Shown here piece after piece: positions 19,901 through 29,281 of a stretch of 64,000 nt of DNA; positions within the stretch are counted from its first letter, which is position 1; every line of letters starts with the position of its first letter. Location of the stretch: positions 1 through 64,000 of the forward strand of contig CAVRJA010000005.1 of assembly GCA_963721405.1 (NCBI GenBank). Reading direction: 5' to 3'. The translations under genes were made by a program, and so were the position numbers. This DNA comes from JAFNAG01 sp963721405. Its GTDB lineage: Bacteria > Acidobacteriota > UBA6911. Below the pieces are notes generated by a model. That model was not told the origin of the DNA. It did not search any database and saw only the letters and a program-made list of their open reading frames with translations.

Positions 19901-20214
19901 TGGGTCAGCCGCTTCGGAACTCCGCCTGCGGCGGGCATTACGTAGATGTCTGTGTTGCCGTCGTAATTGCCGCTGAAGGCGACGGTGGATCCGTCCGGGG
20001 CGAAGCGTGGAAAGGACTCTTCGCCCTTGGCCGAGGTCAACCGTTGCCCGGTGCCGCCGGACTTGGGCGCAATCCATATGTCTCCGGCATACACAAAGGC
20101 GATGTCCGTCCCGGAGACGTCGGGCTGGCGAAGCATACGCGCATCGATCTGGGCATACAGGGGCAATCCAAAGATCAGCAGCCAAGGAAATGTTGAGAAT
20201 AGAACTCGTCTCAT
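16945..20214 (-). CDS. Tricorn protease homologue (secreted, S41-type)
   Basis: 1089 residues with a signal peptide (about 1-21, ending LYA). Residues about 22-560 hold two beta-propellers with repeated WSPDGK and FAPDGS motifs. A charged linker (DDEEKGKEAAAPEKGK) is followed by a C1-type helical region, a PDZ domain (GVGMLGVDW...GDYILAVNG) and the S41 catalytic core. Likely active residues are His in NSSHTYRGGG, Ser in NGWSGSGGDAF and Glu in WFAEGHGVDPDI. Archaeal tricorn trims peptides released by the proteasome; here the signal peptide places it outside the cytoplasm, where it probably degrades peptides together with enzymes such as the DPP-IV homologue. Confidence 0.9.
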   Translation of the reverse strand: MRRVLFSTFPWLLIFGLPLYAQIDARMLRQPDVSGTDIAFVYAGDIWIAPKSGGTGQRLTSAKGEESFPRFAPDGSTVAFSGNYDGNTDIYVMPAAGGVPKRLTHDPAEDRVLGWYPDGRSIFFASGMQSGRDRFNQLYKLSRDGGLPEKLPVPYGEFGAISPDGEWLAYVPESTDFRTWKYYRGGWAPDIWLLNLKSMTAQNITNNPANDSLPMWHGRTIYYLSDRGPEQHLNIWAYDIDTRKTRQVTKLDPYDVHFPSIGPTDMVFESGGRLYLLDLKSERYNEVKIQVVTDEASLRPSVENVSGLIQDYWISPTGKRALFEARGEVFSVPEENGPVLDMTRTPGSAERYPVWSPDGKSLAYWTDRSGEYELAIRAADGSGEEEKLTSLGPGFRYRPYWSPDGKRLAFVDKAMNIRIVDRDTRQVRDVDKGLYMYEGDLDAFRVSWSADSRWLAWSRALEDRIEAVFLFDAQNGRRYQVTSGAYDSGTPSFDPEGKYLYLLSSRTFRSYYSDLDTSWIYANTTRIVAVPLRRDIASPTAPRDDEEKGKEAAAPEKGKPEGGSQTPPAVAAPTPVAIDIDGFEERAVVLPPAAGNYGGLAGAEGKVVYLRRPHTGAAPEAKSTIVYFDLKERKEETVIDGVDDFLLSADGKKLLVRKDQTFAILDLKPSQKIEKTLRTKELEMTVDPRAEWRQIFNDVWRFCRDYFYDPGMHGVDWNAMKERYGRLLQDAITRWDVNYIIGELIAELNSSHTYRGGGELEKPLQRGVGMLGVDWALENGAYRIKTIITGAGWDENTRSPLAEPGVNVHEGDYILAVNGTSLDVTLDPWASFQGMAGQAVRLTVSDRPTLQGARQVLVKALAGEERLRYLNWVEKNRRRVEQVSKGRVGYIYVPDTGAGGQDDLVRQFRAQINKEGLIIDERFNSGGQIPDRFIELLDRPALSYWGVRDGSDWQWPPVANFGPKVMLINGWSGSGGDAFPYFFREAGLGPLIGMRTWGGLIGISGVPVLIDGGSVTVPTFRMYTPQGTWFAEGHGVDPDIEVVDDPGLMAKGQDPQLDRGIQEVLRRLAEKPPAKPKRPAYENRSPIKK

Positions 20215-20381
20215 GTTTGATCACCTCGAGCCGGCTGGGCCGTGCCAGGATGTTTGAGCTAAACGCCGCGGGGCCGGCGACCTCCCGGAATGTGCTCGGG
20301 TCAGGGGGGACCGGCCGCGCATCCGTACCCCCGCGACTGCCCCGGTCAATTCCACGACATCATATTTACGGGCCGGTGCGA

Positions 20382-20822
20382 TCACAGTTTTCGAAACGAA
20401 GCTGGAAGCAGCTTTGCGAGCGAATAGTCGCCTGCCCCGGTGAGCGAGAGCGCGACGGCGATCAACAGCTGGGTCAATGCATACTCGTAGCCGTTTTTCC
20501 CCAGGTCGAAGCCGTGCGGCAGGTGCACCAGAAGGATGGCGCCGAGCATGACGATGATGATGCTCGCCGCGCCGATGCGAATGAAAACGCCGGACAGCAT
20601 TGCCAGGCCGCCGCCAAACTGTGCCAGCCCCACAAGGTAGCCGACAAACACCGGCATCTTCATGTAGGTAGAGAAGCCCTGCGGGCCGGAGCCTCCGAAG
20701 GCGCCGAAGAGAATTGCGCTCCCGTGATAGAGAAAAACCATGGCGCTCGCAATCCGGAGGACCAGAAGAGCAGCGTTGAGCCTGGTCGAGCCTGGCGTGA
20801 AGACCGGGGAAGGCGTGCCCAT
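20382..20822 (-). CDS. DoxX-family membrane protein
   Basis: 146 residues with four hydrophobic helices (about 20-37, 52-75, 78-100 and 108-128). Features of the DoxX family (PF07681): LRIASAMVFLYHGSAILFG in helix 1, FVGYLVGLAQFGGGLAMLSG in helix 2, and a small-residue-rich end. Members act in quinone-linked or redox membrane functions, but the precise role is usually unknown. The start at 20822 is set by GGAGGG 7 bases upstream; an earlier in-frame ATG would add a basic non-membrane segment. Divergent from the hemerythrin-like lipoprotein gene. Confidence 0.75.
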   Translation of the reverse strand: MGTPSPVFTPGSTRLNAALLVLRIASAMVFLYHGSAILFGAFGGSGPQGFSTYMKMPVFVGYLVGLAQFGGGLAMLSGVFIRIGAASIIIVMLGAILLVHLPHGFDLGKNGYEYALTQLLIAVALSLTGAGDYSLAKLLPASFRKL

Positions 20823-21184
20823 TTTCCATCCCTCCTGCAATTCAACACGACGGCGGACAGGTAAAAGCAGTTTGCGGAAGCGCATCGTTTCCCCTGGCAC
20901 TTCCACGGCCTCCAGATCAGATAGATTATAGCAAGTGATCCGGCAGTTCCGAAATCCGCAGCTCTGGATGTGGAATAATTATCAGCAATGGTATTCGTCT
21001 TATCAGTCCACTCCGGCCGGTAGCGTTCGGCCGGGTGATGCCTTGAATGCGTTTCGCAGGGAAATTGATATAGCGGGCACATGAGTCTTGTAGGTTCGGT
21101 CAGAATCTGCTGAAATTCTCCTGACGCGTAGTTTCCGAGCTTACTTGAAAATCGGGGTGCAACGCAAAAAAGGGAGGTGAAATC

Positions 21185-21928
21185 ATGCGGATCCATGAGA
21201 GCCGCCGCGAGTTTCTCAGGCTGTCGACCGGCGCCGGTTTGATCTTAGCCGGGTGCAGCGCCGGCCGCCGGCCGGAAGCCGAAAGCCAGGCGAAGCCGTC
21301 CCAAACGGGAGGGGAGGAAAAGGGTGGGGAAGTCACTGCGACGGAAGACCTGATGCGGGAACACGGCGTGTTGCGCAGGGCGCTGCTCGTATATTCGGAG
21401 GTCGCACCCGGATTGCGCAGCAATTTCGCCGGCGTTCCTCCGTCGGCCCTGCAGAAGACGGCGAACCTCTTCCGCGTTTTCGGCGAGGAGTACCACGAGA
21501 AGATGCTCGAGGAGGCTTACATTTTCCCGGCGGTCAGGCAGTCCGGTGGACCCGCGGCGTTGCTTGCCGACGTTTTGATTTCGCAACATCAGCGCGGGCG
21601 TGAGATCACCGATTACATCCTCGCGATTACTCGAGGGGAAAAACTGGACGCCGGCAAGGCTGAGGCTCTTGCGCTGTCGCTGGATGCCTTCGTGCTGATG
21701 TACCGGAACCACGCCGCCCGCGAAGACACCCTTGTCTTCCCGGCCTGGAAGCAGACGCTCACGGCGCAGCAACTCGACGAGATGGGCGACAAGTTCGAGG
21801 AGATCGAGCGCCGGCAGTTTGGCGCAGACGGCTATGAAGACGCCGTGAGGCAGATCGTTGAAATCGAGAGCAGCCTCGGCCTGTCGGATCTCTCCCGATT
21901 CACGGCGCCGCCCCCGCCGAAGGAGTGA
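21185..21928 (+). CDS. Hemerythrin (HHE)-domain lipoprotein
   Basis: 247 residues. The N-terminus has a basic stretch (ESRREFLRL) and a lipobox LAGC with Cys24. Residues about 50-200 form a helical bundle with the HHE cation-binding pattern: LMREHGVLRRAL, FGEEYHEKMLEEAYIFP, ISQHQRGREI and YRNHAAREDTLVFPAW. The His and Glu residues would hold a di-iron centre. Such proteins bind oxygen or NO or act in redox and iron sensing; here it would be membrane-anchored outside the cytoplasm. A strong GGGAGGTGA lies 5 bases before the ATG. Stands alone, divergent from doxX. Confidence 0.82.
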   Translation: MRIHESRREFLRLSTGAGLILAGCSAGRRPEAESQAKPSQTGGEEKGGEVTATEDLMREHGVLRRALLVYSEVAPGLRSNFAGVPPSALQKTANLFRVFGEEYHEKMLEEAYIFPAVRQSGGPAALLADVLISQHQRGREITDYILAITRGEKLDAGKAEALALSLDAFVLMYRNHAAREDTLVFPAWKQTLTAQQLDEMGDKFEEIERRQFGADGYEDAVRQIVEIESSLGLSDLSRFTAPPPPKE

Positions 21929-22037
21929 CGCCTGGGCGCACCGTGGCGGAAGTCCAGTGCGTGGCAGGTCGCTGTTCGGAGGGAGGCCGGCGAGAATGCC
22001 GTTCCGACAAAGGCAGCTTCTTCCTCTGTCCGGATCC

Positions 22038-25000
22038 TCAAGCGACCGGAAGGTGGCGGACCAGGCCGCCGCAGCGGGAATCCACATGGAAGCCGTTCGG
22101 GGTGAGGAAGGGGCGCAGCAGAAAGTCGGTTTTCAGCATGCGGACGCGGCGCGCCGTCAGGCGCACGCAGAAATCCTCGAGCAGCGCGCTGCCGATTCCT
22201 CTGCCCTTGAGGGAAGCCGCCACGACCAGCCCTACGAGGTACACGACCTCCTTTTCCTGCGAAATGTAAACAATCCCGCCGAGCACCTGTTCACCCTCGT
22301 CAACGATCACCACGTGACGGTCCTGCTCCGATATCTCTCTTGGATAGTCGGCGTCCCGGAGCAGTCGATACAACTGGCCTACCTCCGATGGCATCAGCGG
22401 CTCACGCACGGAGTAGCGCGCCCCGCGCCGGTCCGTGATTTCCGACCGGACGAACACCTGCTTTCGTTCGCTTTCGCCGACGCTCAGGACTTCCAGGTGC
22501 TGCGCACCACGGGCTTGCGGAAACACCATCCGGCTGAAAACTTCGCGATCGGCCGGGTCTGCAAGCGCCGCCTGGAGGCTGGAGAGTTCCTCGAGATGCA
22601 GCGGGGAAGCGCCGGGCCTGCGAAACAGCCGCATCAGCAGCCGGTCGAACGCGGTGTCGACGGAAGCGCCGGCGTGAGTGAAAAACGTGCGCTGGTAGAG
22701 CCGGTACCGAAGCATTACGGGGAAACGGTTGATGCGGTAGATCCGGTAGAGCTGTTCGACCTCTTCTTCGCGGGCTTCGGGAGTCGCATGCGGGTTTGCC
22801 GTCTCCCACTCCGAATAGCGCTCGATAGCACAGAGCAGTGGAAGTGGCATGTAGGGCAGTTCCCGGAGGCGTTCGCAGTAGTCTGTCAGCGCATTGGAGA
22901 ACGCCTCCTCCTCTCCCTGGAGTGGGGATCTCGCGAGCTCAGACTTCAAGTCCTCCAGGAACCGCGAGCCATCCTCGAAACCCAGTGATTCAATGCAGGC
23001 GTCAAATATCCAGCTGATTTCCAGCTGGCATGAAATGCGCGGGTAGTGGGCGCCGGCCTGGCGATAAAAATTGCGCACGAGATGCCTGACGATGCTGCGG
23101 GGCCCGCCATAGGGCCGCAGGCCGGTCAGGGAAAGGACGAACGCCCCTTCCCGGAAATCCGCATCCGGGACCACCACATTCGCAGGCGCGATGGAACCCG
23201 GAATGATCCGGCGGCCGCTGCTTTTCCAGACGGCGAAGAAAGCGGCCATCCCGCGGACAAACAAGCGCCGCCAGTCGTGCCGAGTTGGAAAGTAGGCGCG
23301 GGTTGTCTGCGCGCCGGCGTATTCACGAATCTTGTCCCAGACCGTCAGGTCGCTTATGTAGGCCACGGAGATCGCTCCGTGGTCAGGGCTGCAGGCGCCG
23401 AAACGGGGAACCACCTTATCCTGCGACGGATGTTCGGACAACGCCATGAGCCAGTAGATGGTGTCTCGTACCCGGGCTCTCGACATCACCTCGCCGACAA
23501 CCAGCAGGAGATCGAAGTGCTTTCCACTGCGCAGGTTGATTCCCACTCGAAAAAGATCGAACTGGTGCTGCGACAGGATGCGTGAAACCCAGATGCCGGA
23601 ATGGGGGACATCGCCTAGGTTGAAGTCCGCCTCGTCGAATGCCAGCAGGATCGACTGCTTGAGAAAGATCGGGTCGAGCAGGATCTTCTCGATGCGTGCC
23701 GATGAGGCCTCGGAGAGACTGTCGTCCAGGATGATTTTCCCCACGACGTCGGCCGGCGCGGGTCCGGCTGCCAGTACAGAATCGTACCAATCCTGGAGTT
23801 GGGACAGGCGGGATTCCGCGGCGGCCGCGAGTCCGGGGTCCTGCCTGTGGAGTGCCCAGCTCGCCAGTTCCGCGCGGACCGGACCCATGTAGGATGGATC
23901 CCGGCGCGCGAAATCCGAGAGCAGGCCGAAGATCTTCTCGAACTGCTCGCGCGTTACCGGAGACGCCGGCCAATGCAACTGGGTGCGGTAGCTGAACAGG
24001 CGTTGCCGGAGCGCCTCGAGGCGCTCATTCCCCAAACCGGTGCTGGCGATCTTCCGAATCGAGTCTTCGTTCAAAAAAGTAAGCCCTGAATTGACGAAGG
24101 CAGGGAACACCCGGGCATCGGCAGGCATGGTCTCGTCGGTGAGCAGGACGCGGTAGGCAAGGCACCGGACTTGCTCCGCGGGATGACGGGCCAGCGCCTC
24201 GAGGCGCTGCCTGATGACTCCTGCCTCCCGGTCGTCGACGGAGCGCAGCTCCTCTCCTAACAGCTCCAACGCCGCGAGTGAGGAGGCTTGGGGAAGAAGA
24301 AGAGCATCCGCGCAGATGCGGTGAATGCGTCTCAGGCGCTGATCGCGCACCGCCGGGGTTTGCGTGACGGCGGTGTCGATCTCATGGAGTGAATCTCGCC
24401 ATGGGAGCCATACGCGCATCTCGACATTCGGCACCGGGAGATCCCAACCGTCCCTGCAGGGGCAGAAGGCTGCCAGTGCGGGATTTCCGACCCAAAGCTG
24501 CGGCTGGCGCGCGAACAGGCCAAGGTCAACGACCGATCCCGTCAGCTTGTACTCGAGGTCTCCGATCAGGACGGTTCCTGTGTCCCCGCGAGGGACGAGA
24601 GGCAGCCTGCGCTGCGTGCGCGTGCAGAAAAGCTCGCCTTGGCCGGCCACGATCTCGCTTTCGAGCAGGCCCGATTCCCGCAGGATCCAGCGTGGAATCC
24701 GGACGTGCATTCCGGAGCAGACCAGGTCCACGGAGTTGCCCCGGTAGAGCGTCTCAATGACGTCGGTGAAATTCTCCTCAATGGTCTTGCGCCGGTATGA
24801 TCCCTTCGGAGTCAATTCCCCGCGATCGATCTGGAAATCGCGGTCGAGGACTGCGAAGCTCACGACCCGTTCGTACGGCGCGAGATCGGCGTTGGCTGCC
24901 GCCACAATCTGATGGAAATACTCCTGGGCATTGCCCTCGGGCGCTTGCAGGACTTTGTCCTTGAGGTCCGGCACAATCAACAGGACATTTGATTCCCTTC

Positions 25001-26636
25001 TGTCGCCCACGAGGAAGACGCGTTGAATGCCGGGCACGGAATCGAACTTCTGTTCCACCCGCCGGGGAGCGACCGTCTGTCCGCGGTTGTTCTTATAGAT
25101 GTCTTTGATGCGGTCGACGATTTCCAGGTGGCCGCTGGCATGCTCTTTGAACAGGTCTCCGGTCGCCAGCCAGTAGTCCTCCTGAGGATCCTGCGCTGGG
25201 ATCACCTCTGTTTCCGTTTCGTCCAGGTACCGGGCGACATACGGCCCCGCGATCTCCAGTTCACCCTGTGCCCCAAAGCGAATCCGGATGCCGGGAAGCG
25301 CAATGCCGACGGCGCCGTCCACGTATTCCCCGGGGGGGGTCATGGTAACGCCGCCCGTGGCCTCGGTCATGCCGAAACCGCTACAAAGATCCACCCCGTG
25401 TTTTTGGAAAAAGCGGAAGACCTTCGGATCCAGGTAGCCGGCGGCCGAGAGACCCCAACGCAAGCTGTCACCCACGACGCTGCGCAAAACCTCCGCCAGC
25501 TTGCCGGGCGCACCCGGCTCTCTCGCCCTTTCAAGGCAGAAATCGCGGATTTGCGTCCAGCGAAGCGGGACGCCGATCAGACCGGTGGGATTGACCTGCT
25601 GCAGCTGGGATATCAAGGTCTCAACCGAAGGATTTCCAGCAAAGACGTAAGTGCCGCCCCAATAAAGGGCGCCCAGCATCTCGAGGTAGCGGCCGAAGGT
25701 GTGGAACAGCGGCAGGTAGCAGAGGAGAACTTCGTGATTGCCCACGCCCGGAAGCGCTGCGGCGCGGGCGAATCGTTTCGTGATGAGTTGATACTGCGTG
25801 AAGACGATGCCCTTGGGCTCACCCGTGCTTCCTGATGTGAACATTACCGTCGCCGGCTCGGTCAGCGGGGCGATCCGGTGACTCTCCAGGCGCCGGTTGA
25901 GGCCGTCCAGGTCGAGCCGGGCGCAGGCTTCCTGCAGCGACTCGCAGTCCGTGCCGCCGATACGGCCGGCACCGGGACCGGAAACAAAAATCCGGAACGG
26001 CCGCCTGGTGCGGGCGCGCACCTCTCTGAGGCGCTGGATGCGTTCTTCGGTGTCGGCCACGGCGATGTTGATCCGCAGGTGGTCGAAAATCCATGCCAGC
26101 GTCCGGGTGTCAAAGTGGATGTTGAGGGGCGTGTCAAAGATGCGGTGCGCCAGGCATGCGAGGTCGCAACAGGCGCTGTCGATGCTGTTTTCGCAGAAAA
26201 TGGCAACGTGCGGCTCGACCTCTGCGTCTCGGAACAGGCCCGCGAGAATCCGCAGCCGCCGCTCGATCTCGGCATAACTCCAGGTCCCAGGCGCTGCTCC
26301 GGACACTTCGCGGAAGAGGATGCGCTCCGGGTGCCGCTGCGCGCGGTCAGCCAGCATGTTCTCGAGCGAGTAGCCTGACCGCAGCACCGCCTGGAACGTA
26401 GTCTCAGCCCAGAGGCAACGGTATTCGCGGCCAGGGAGCGCCCGGAGGAAATGATGCGTGCCTGTGCAGTTCAGGTAGCGATGCCAGGTGCCTGCATCAG
26501 GACATTCGGCGTGACCCTCCTGAAGCAGGCATTGGGCTGCCTTCACCAACTCGACGGCGAGTGCGGCCTCACCAGGAGAATCCTGATCCTGGAGGCTCGA
26601 CAGGAGGGCAGAGAAATGCTCCGATTCGCTTTTCAT
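22038..26636 (-). CDS. Giant AMP-forming ligase / GNAT acetyltransferase fusion with uncharacterised central region
   Basis: 1532 residues. About 90-650 is an acyl-CoA synthetase-like adenylate-forming domain: MFTSGSTGEPKG (P-loop, near 264), GFGMTEATGG, YWLATGD and DRIKDIYKNNRGQ are all present, with LTPKGSYRRK near the expected A10 lysine. About 650-1390 has no family I can name; it is helix-rich in part and contains IIPGSIAPANVVVP and SRCQLEIS-like segments. About 1400-1532 is a GNAT domain with the acetyl-CoA loop KGRGIGSALL. Inferred role: activation of a fatty or other carboxylic acid, with acetyl or acyl transfer by the C-terminus. There is no clear ribosome-binding site before ATG 26636. 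Converges with the hemerythrin gene. Confidence 0.75.
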   Translation of the reverse strand: MKSESEHFSALLSSLQDQDSPGEAALAVELVKAAQCLLQEGHAECPDAGTWHRYLNCTGTHHFLRALPGREYRCLWAETTFQAVLRSGYSLENMLADRAQRHPERILFREVSGAAPGTWSYAEIERRLRILAGLFRDAEVEPHVAIFCENSIDSACCDLACLAHRIFDTPLNIHFDTRTLAWIFDHLRINIAVADTEERIQRLREVRARTRRPFRIFVSGPGAGRIGGTDCESLQEACARLDLDGLNRRLESHRIAPLTEPATVMFTSGSTGEPKGIVFTQYQLITKRFARAAALPGVGNHEVLLCYLPLFHTFGRYLEMLGALYWGGTYVFAGNPSVETLISQLQQVNPTGLIGVPLRWTQIRDFCLERAREPGAPGKLAEVLRSVVGDSLRWGLSAAGYLDPKVFRFFQKHGVDLCSGFGMTEATGGVTMTPPGEYVDGAVGIALPGIRIRFGAQGELEIAGPYVARYLDETETEVIPAQDPQEDYWLATGDLFKEHASGHLEIVDRIKDIYKNNRGQTVAPRRVEQKFDSVPGIQRVFLVGDRRESNVLLIVPDLKDKVLQAPEGNAQEYFHQIVAAANADLAPYERVVSFAVLDRDFQIDRGELTPKGSYRRKTIEENFTDVIETLYRGNSVDLVCSGMHVRIPRWILRESGLLESEIVAGQGELFCTRTQRRLPLVPRGDTGTVLIGDLEYKLTGSVVDLGLFARQPQLWVGNPALAAFCPCRDGWDLPVPNVEMRVWLPWRDSLHEIDTAVTQTPAVRDQRLRRIHRICADALLLPQASSLAALELLGEELRSVDDREAGVIRQRLEALARHPAEQVRCLAYRVLLTDETMPADARVFPAFVNSGLTFLNEDSIRKIASTGLGNERLEALRQRLFSYRTQLHWPASPVTREQFEKIFGLLSDFARRDPSYMGPVRAELASWALHRQDPGLAAAAESRLSQLQDWYDSVLAAGPAPADVVGKIILDDSLSEASSARIEKILLDPIFLKQSILLAFDEADFNLGDVPHSGIWVSRILSQHQFDLFRVGINLRSGKHFDLLLVVGEVMSRARVRDTIYWLMALSEHPSQDKVVPRFGACSPDHGAISVAYISDLTVWDKIREYAGAQTTRAYFPTRHDWRRLFVRGMAAFFAVWKSSGRRIIPGSIAPANVVVPDADFREGAFVLSLTGLRPYGGPRSIVRHLVRNFYRQAGAHYPRISCQLEISWIFDACIESLGFEDGSRFLEDLKSELARSPLQGEEEAFSNALTDYCERLRELPYMPLPLLCAIERYSEWETANPHATPEAREEEVEQLYRIYRINRFPVMLRYRLYQRTFFTHAGASVDTAFDRLLMRLFRRPGASPLHLEELSSLQAALADPADREVFSRMVFPQARGAQHLEVLSVGESERKQVFVRSEITDRRGARYSVREPLMPSEVGQLYRLLRDADYPREISEQDRHVVIVDEGEQVLGGIVYISQEKEVVYLVGLVVAASLKGRGIGSALLEDFCVRLTARRVRMLKTDFLLRPFLTPNGFHVDSRCGGLVRHLPVA

Positions 26637-26800
26637 GATCGAAACTGAATTCTACACCACCGGCGCCAGGGCGCCACCGCGATTCGAACGGCACAAATCC
26701 CGATGTGACAAAACAGCAAAGGCCGGGGCTCAAGCCGTGGCGCCTGACGGAGCGCGAAGGATCAGCCCTGTAAGGAGGGTGCAATCTGCAACGCCTGCAG

Positions 26801-28798
26801 TCACGCCGGCTTTACCCTCCAATATACGGCAAAGCGCTGGCCGAAGAGGCGATTCAGTGGAATCAGTGTCAGCGTGCGACGCTGTTGGGTAATGCGGAAG
26901 GCGAGCGCGCTGTCGCCCACCGCCCTCATCCAGTCGCCCGGGCTACCCGCAACCACCTCGACGTCGCGCACTTCGGCAGCGGGATCGCCGACGGGCCGGA
27001 TCCAGTCCGCGGGGTCGGCCGAGGGCGCAAGCAGTTCAGGCGCCGGGACCGGCTGGCCGCGCATCCCCTCGCCACGCCGCGGGTTTGTCGGGTCGCTGTA
27101 CATCATCTCGTAGGTAAGCCCCTCGTTGCCGAGCACACCGGCCAGCACCAGCGGGCCATACATGAACGCCTGGACGGCAGGATCGTCGGGCATTGCATGG
27201 GTGTGAAGGCTCATGGGCAGCCGCACCTCCACCACGTCGCCGGTCTTCCATGTCCGCTCGATGGGGCAGTAGCTCGCAGGCTTTGCGGCAACCGTCTGCG
27301 ACTGGCCGTTGATCTTCACCGTGAGTCCCTCTTTGGCCCAGTAGGGAACGCGAATGCGCAGCCCGAGCTGCACCGGTTTGTCACACTGAAATTCGAAGTT
27401 GACCTGATCCTGATCGGGAAAGCGAGTCTCCTGGCGAATGAATACGCCCTTCTCGGGCCAGTGAAGCCGGGCCGGAACAAACAGGTTTACGAACACGCTG
27501 TTCTCGTCGTGGAAAAAGATGCTGTCGCCGAGCTTGGCGAAGCTCTCTACGCCGGTGCCCGTGCAGCACCAGAAGGAATCGAACGGCAGGCTGAAAAGCT
27601 TCCAGTACCCGGATTCGAGCGGCACATAGAAGGTAGTCATCCCGTCCGCCGGATTCATGGTGCCAATGATGCCGTTGAGGAAGGCTCGCTCGTAAAAGTC
27701 GGCATAGCGGGCTTCCGGATTCCAGGTGAACAGGTGCCGGGTGAGCTTGAGCATGTTATAGGTGCAGCAGCACTCCTGCGTGGTGGCGCTCAGCTCCGCG
27801 GCCAGCACACCGGGATCGGTTCGCCAGCGCTGCCCGTTGCTGGTGCCGCCTGTGCAATAGGAGCGGTGCAGTGCCACCTGCTGCCAAAAGAACTCCACGA
27901 TCCGGCGATAGCGTTCTTCACCGGTCAGCTCGTAACGGCGGGCGGCGCCGACCAGCTTGGCCAGTTGGGTGTTGGCGTGCTGTCCCTTCAGCTCATCACG
28001 CCCCTCGGCGAGTGGATCGAAAAGGCGGGCCTGGTCGAAGCGGTGCGCCAACGCCGCGTCGTTCTCGTTGCCGGTCAGAGCATAGAGGTTGTACAGAACC
28101 TCGTTCATCCCGCCGTATTCCACCTGCAGAATCCGGGCCATCTGATCGTCGCTGAGCGTGTCGGCCCACTTCTTTGCCCATGCGGCCATGCCCAGGGCGA
28201 CGTCCAGGGCCTGCTCATTGCCGCAGTGCTGGTACATGTCCAGCATGCCGGCCATGATCTTGTGCAGTGTGTACCAGGGCGCCCACACCGGGAGGCGCTC
28301 CTTCAGCCGCTGCATGAACCCGGTGGGAAACGCCGACAGCCACCCGTTGCCGTTGGCCTTCTGGCATTTTCCCAACTCTCCGACGATGGCGTCGGCCTTG
28401 CGCTTGAGCAGCTCGTCGCCGGTGCTGCCAACCATCAGGCCGCATGCCGAAAGGTAATGGCCCATGAAGTGGCCGCGCAGCTCGATGTCGGGCCGTTCCC
28501 ACCCGCCGAGCTGCCGGGCGCTCGAGGGAAGGCCGGCGGTCAGCCGAAAGGCATGCAGCAGGCGGTCGGGATCGAGCGTGTGCAGGTACACGCGGTTGCG
28601 GTCCTGAAGCGTGTAGCAGCTTCCGCTCAGCAGTCTGACTTGCGCCAAAGGAAACGGGCGGACCTTGTTTGCCGAAGCCTGCTCCACTGGCTGCCTACGC
28701 AGCTGTGTGGGGCGTTGGTTGACCCGCGAGGTGGCGGCCAGCGGCGCGGCCGCGACCAGCGCATTGAATTTCCTCCTGCTGAGTTGGTTGCTACCCAT
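26801..28798 (-). CDS. GH127-family glycoside hydrolase (paralogue of the gene at 33-2114), Tat-exported
   Basis: 665 residues. Tat-type N-terminus (LSRRKFNALVAAAPLAA), then the GH127/DUF1680 barrel. The same cysteine signatures occur as in the first gene: ECCCTYNMLKL and WCCTGTGVESFAKLGDS, giving the predicted zinc site and nucleophile Cys. The two share many blocks (RGHFMGHYLSA, WAPWYTLHKIMAG, HANTQ, the final LIPLNRLF) but are clearly divergent, so they probably act on different arabinose linkages or sugars. The start at 28798 has GGAGGG 8 bases upstream and places the Arg pair correctly; a longer reading from 28864 would add non-signal sequence. Confidence 0.85.
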   Translation of the reverse strand: MGSNQLSRRKFNALVAAAPLAATSRVNQRPTQLRRQPVEQASANKVRPFPLAQVRLLSGSCYTLQDRNRVYLHTLDPDRLLHAFRLTAGLPSSARQLGGWERPDIELRGHFMGHYLSACGLMVGSTGDELLKRKADAIVGELGKCQKANGNGWLSAFPTGFMQRLKERLPVWAPWYTLHKIMAGMLDMYQHCGNEQALDVALGMAAWAKKWADTLSDDQMARILQVEYGGMNEVLYNLYALTGNENDAALAHRFDQARLFDPLAEGRDELKGQHANTQLAKLVGAARRYELTGEERYRRIVEFFWQQVALHRSYCTGGTSNGQRWRTDPGVLAAELSATTQECCCTYNMLKLTRHLFTWNPEARYADFYERAFLNGIIGTMNPADGMTTFYVPLESGYWKLFSLPFDSFWCCTGTGVESFAKLGDSIFFHDENSVFVNLFVPARLHWPEKGVFIRQETRFPDQDQVNFEFQCDKPVQLGLRIRVPYWAKEGLTVKINGQSQTVAAKPASYCPIERTWKTGDVVEVRLPMSLHTHAMPDDPAVQAFMYGPLVLAGVLGNEGLTYEMMYSDPTNPRRGEGMRGQPVPAPELLAPSADPADWIRPVGDPAAEVRDVEVVAGSPGDWMRAVGDSALAFRITQQRRTLTLIPLNRLFGQRFAVYWRVKPA

Positions 28799-29281
28799 AG
28801 CGTGCGCCCTCCCGTAATGTAGAGCCTTGCCGCTGATCGTAATTCGTCCCGCGGTCCTCCGCAAGGATCAAGACTCGGGAAATGCGAGGAACAGCCGTGC
28901 AGGCGGTCCGCGATCCGCAATCGGAGCCGCGAGCGTGAGCAATCGGGTTGTTTGCCGGTTTTCGAGACTGATGACTTTCCGCGTCTGTCACCCGCTCCCT
29001 GACAGTCTCGGCTCCGAAACGACGAAGTGGCTTGTTGAAGATATTTATGAATAATCATGGTATAAATACCTTTGAACAAATATTAATTTTGCACGTTCGG
29101 GTTCGAACGAGCGCGCGGGGCCCGTTGCAGAAGAAATCTTTTTGATAAGGGATGAATCGAATCGTCATAATGACATGTAAGCGGCCGACGTGGTCTGTGG
29201 GTGGACCCGCCGCCGCATTTACGAACCGGCTTCGCCCCGTGCGGGATGCAGGCGAGCCGGCAGTCGGGGCGGATACCAGAC
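28799..29281. promoter_or_regulatory. 483-base divergent control region with AT-rich core
   Basis: Separates the GH127 gene (-) from the methyltransferase gene (+) and must hold both promoters. About 29035-29095 is strikingly AT-rich for this genome and contains TATAAAT (29061-29067) inside the short hairpin GGTAT-AA-ATACC (29059-29070). TTGAAG-like sequence lies about 20 bases upstream of the TATAAA. No operator or riboswitch was recognised, and a precise promoter cannot be assigned. Confidence 0.3.

Noticed and set aside
26885..28822. 645-codon open frame on the plus strand opposite the second GH127 gene
   Set aside because: Long antisense frames are common in GC-rich DNA. The minus-strand protein has all GH127 motifs, and the antisense product matches nothing.
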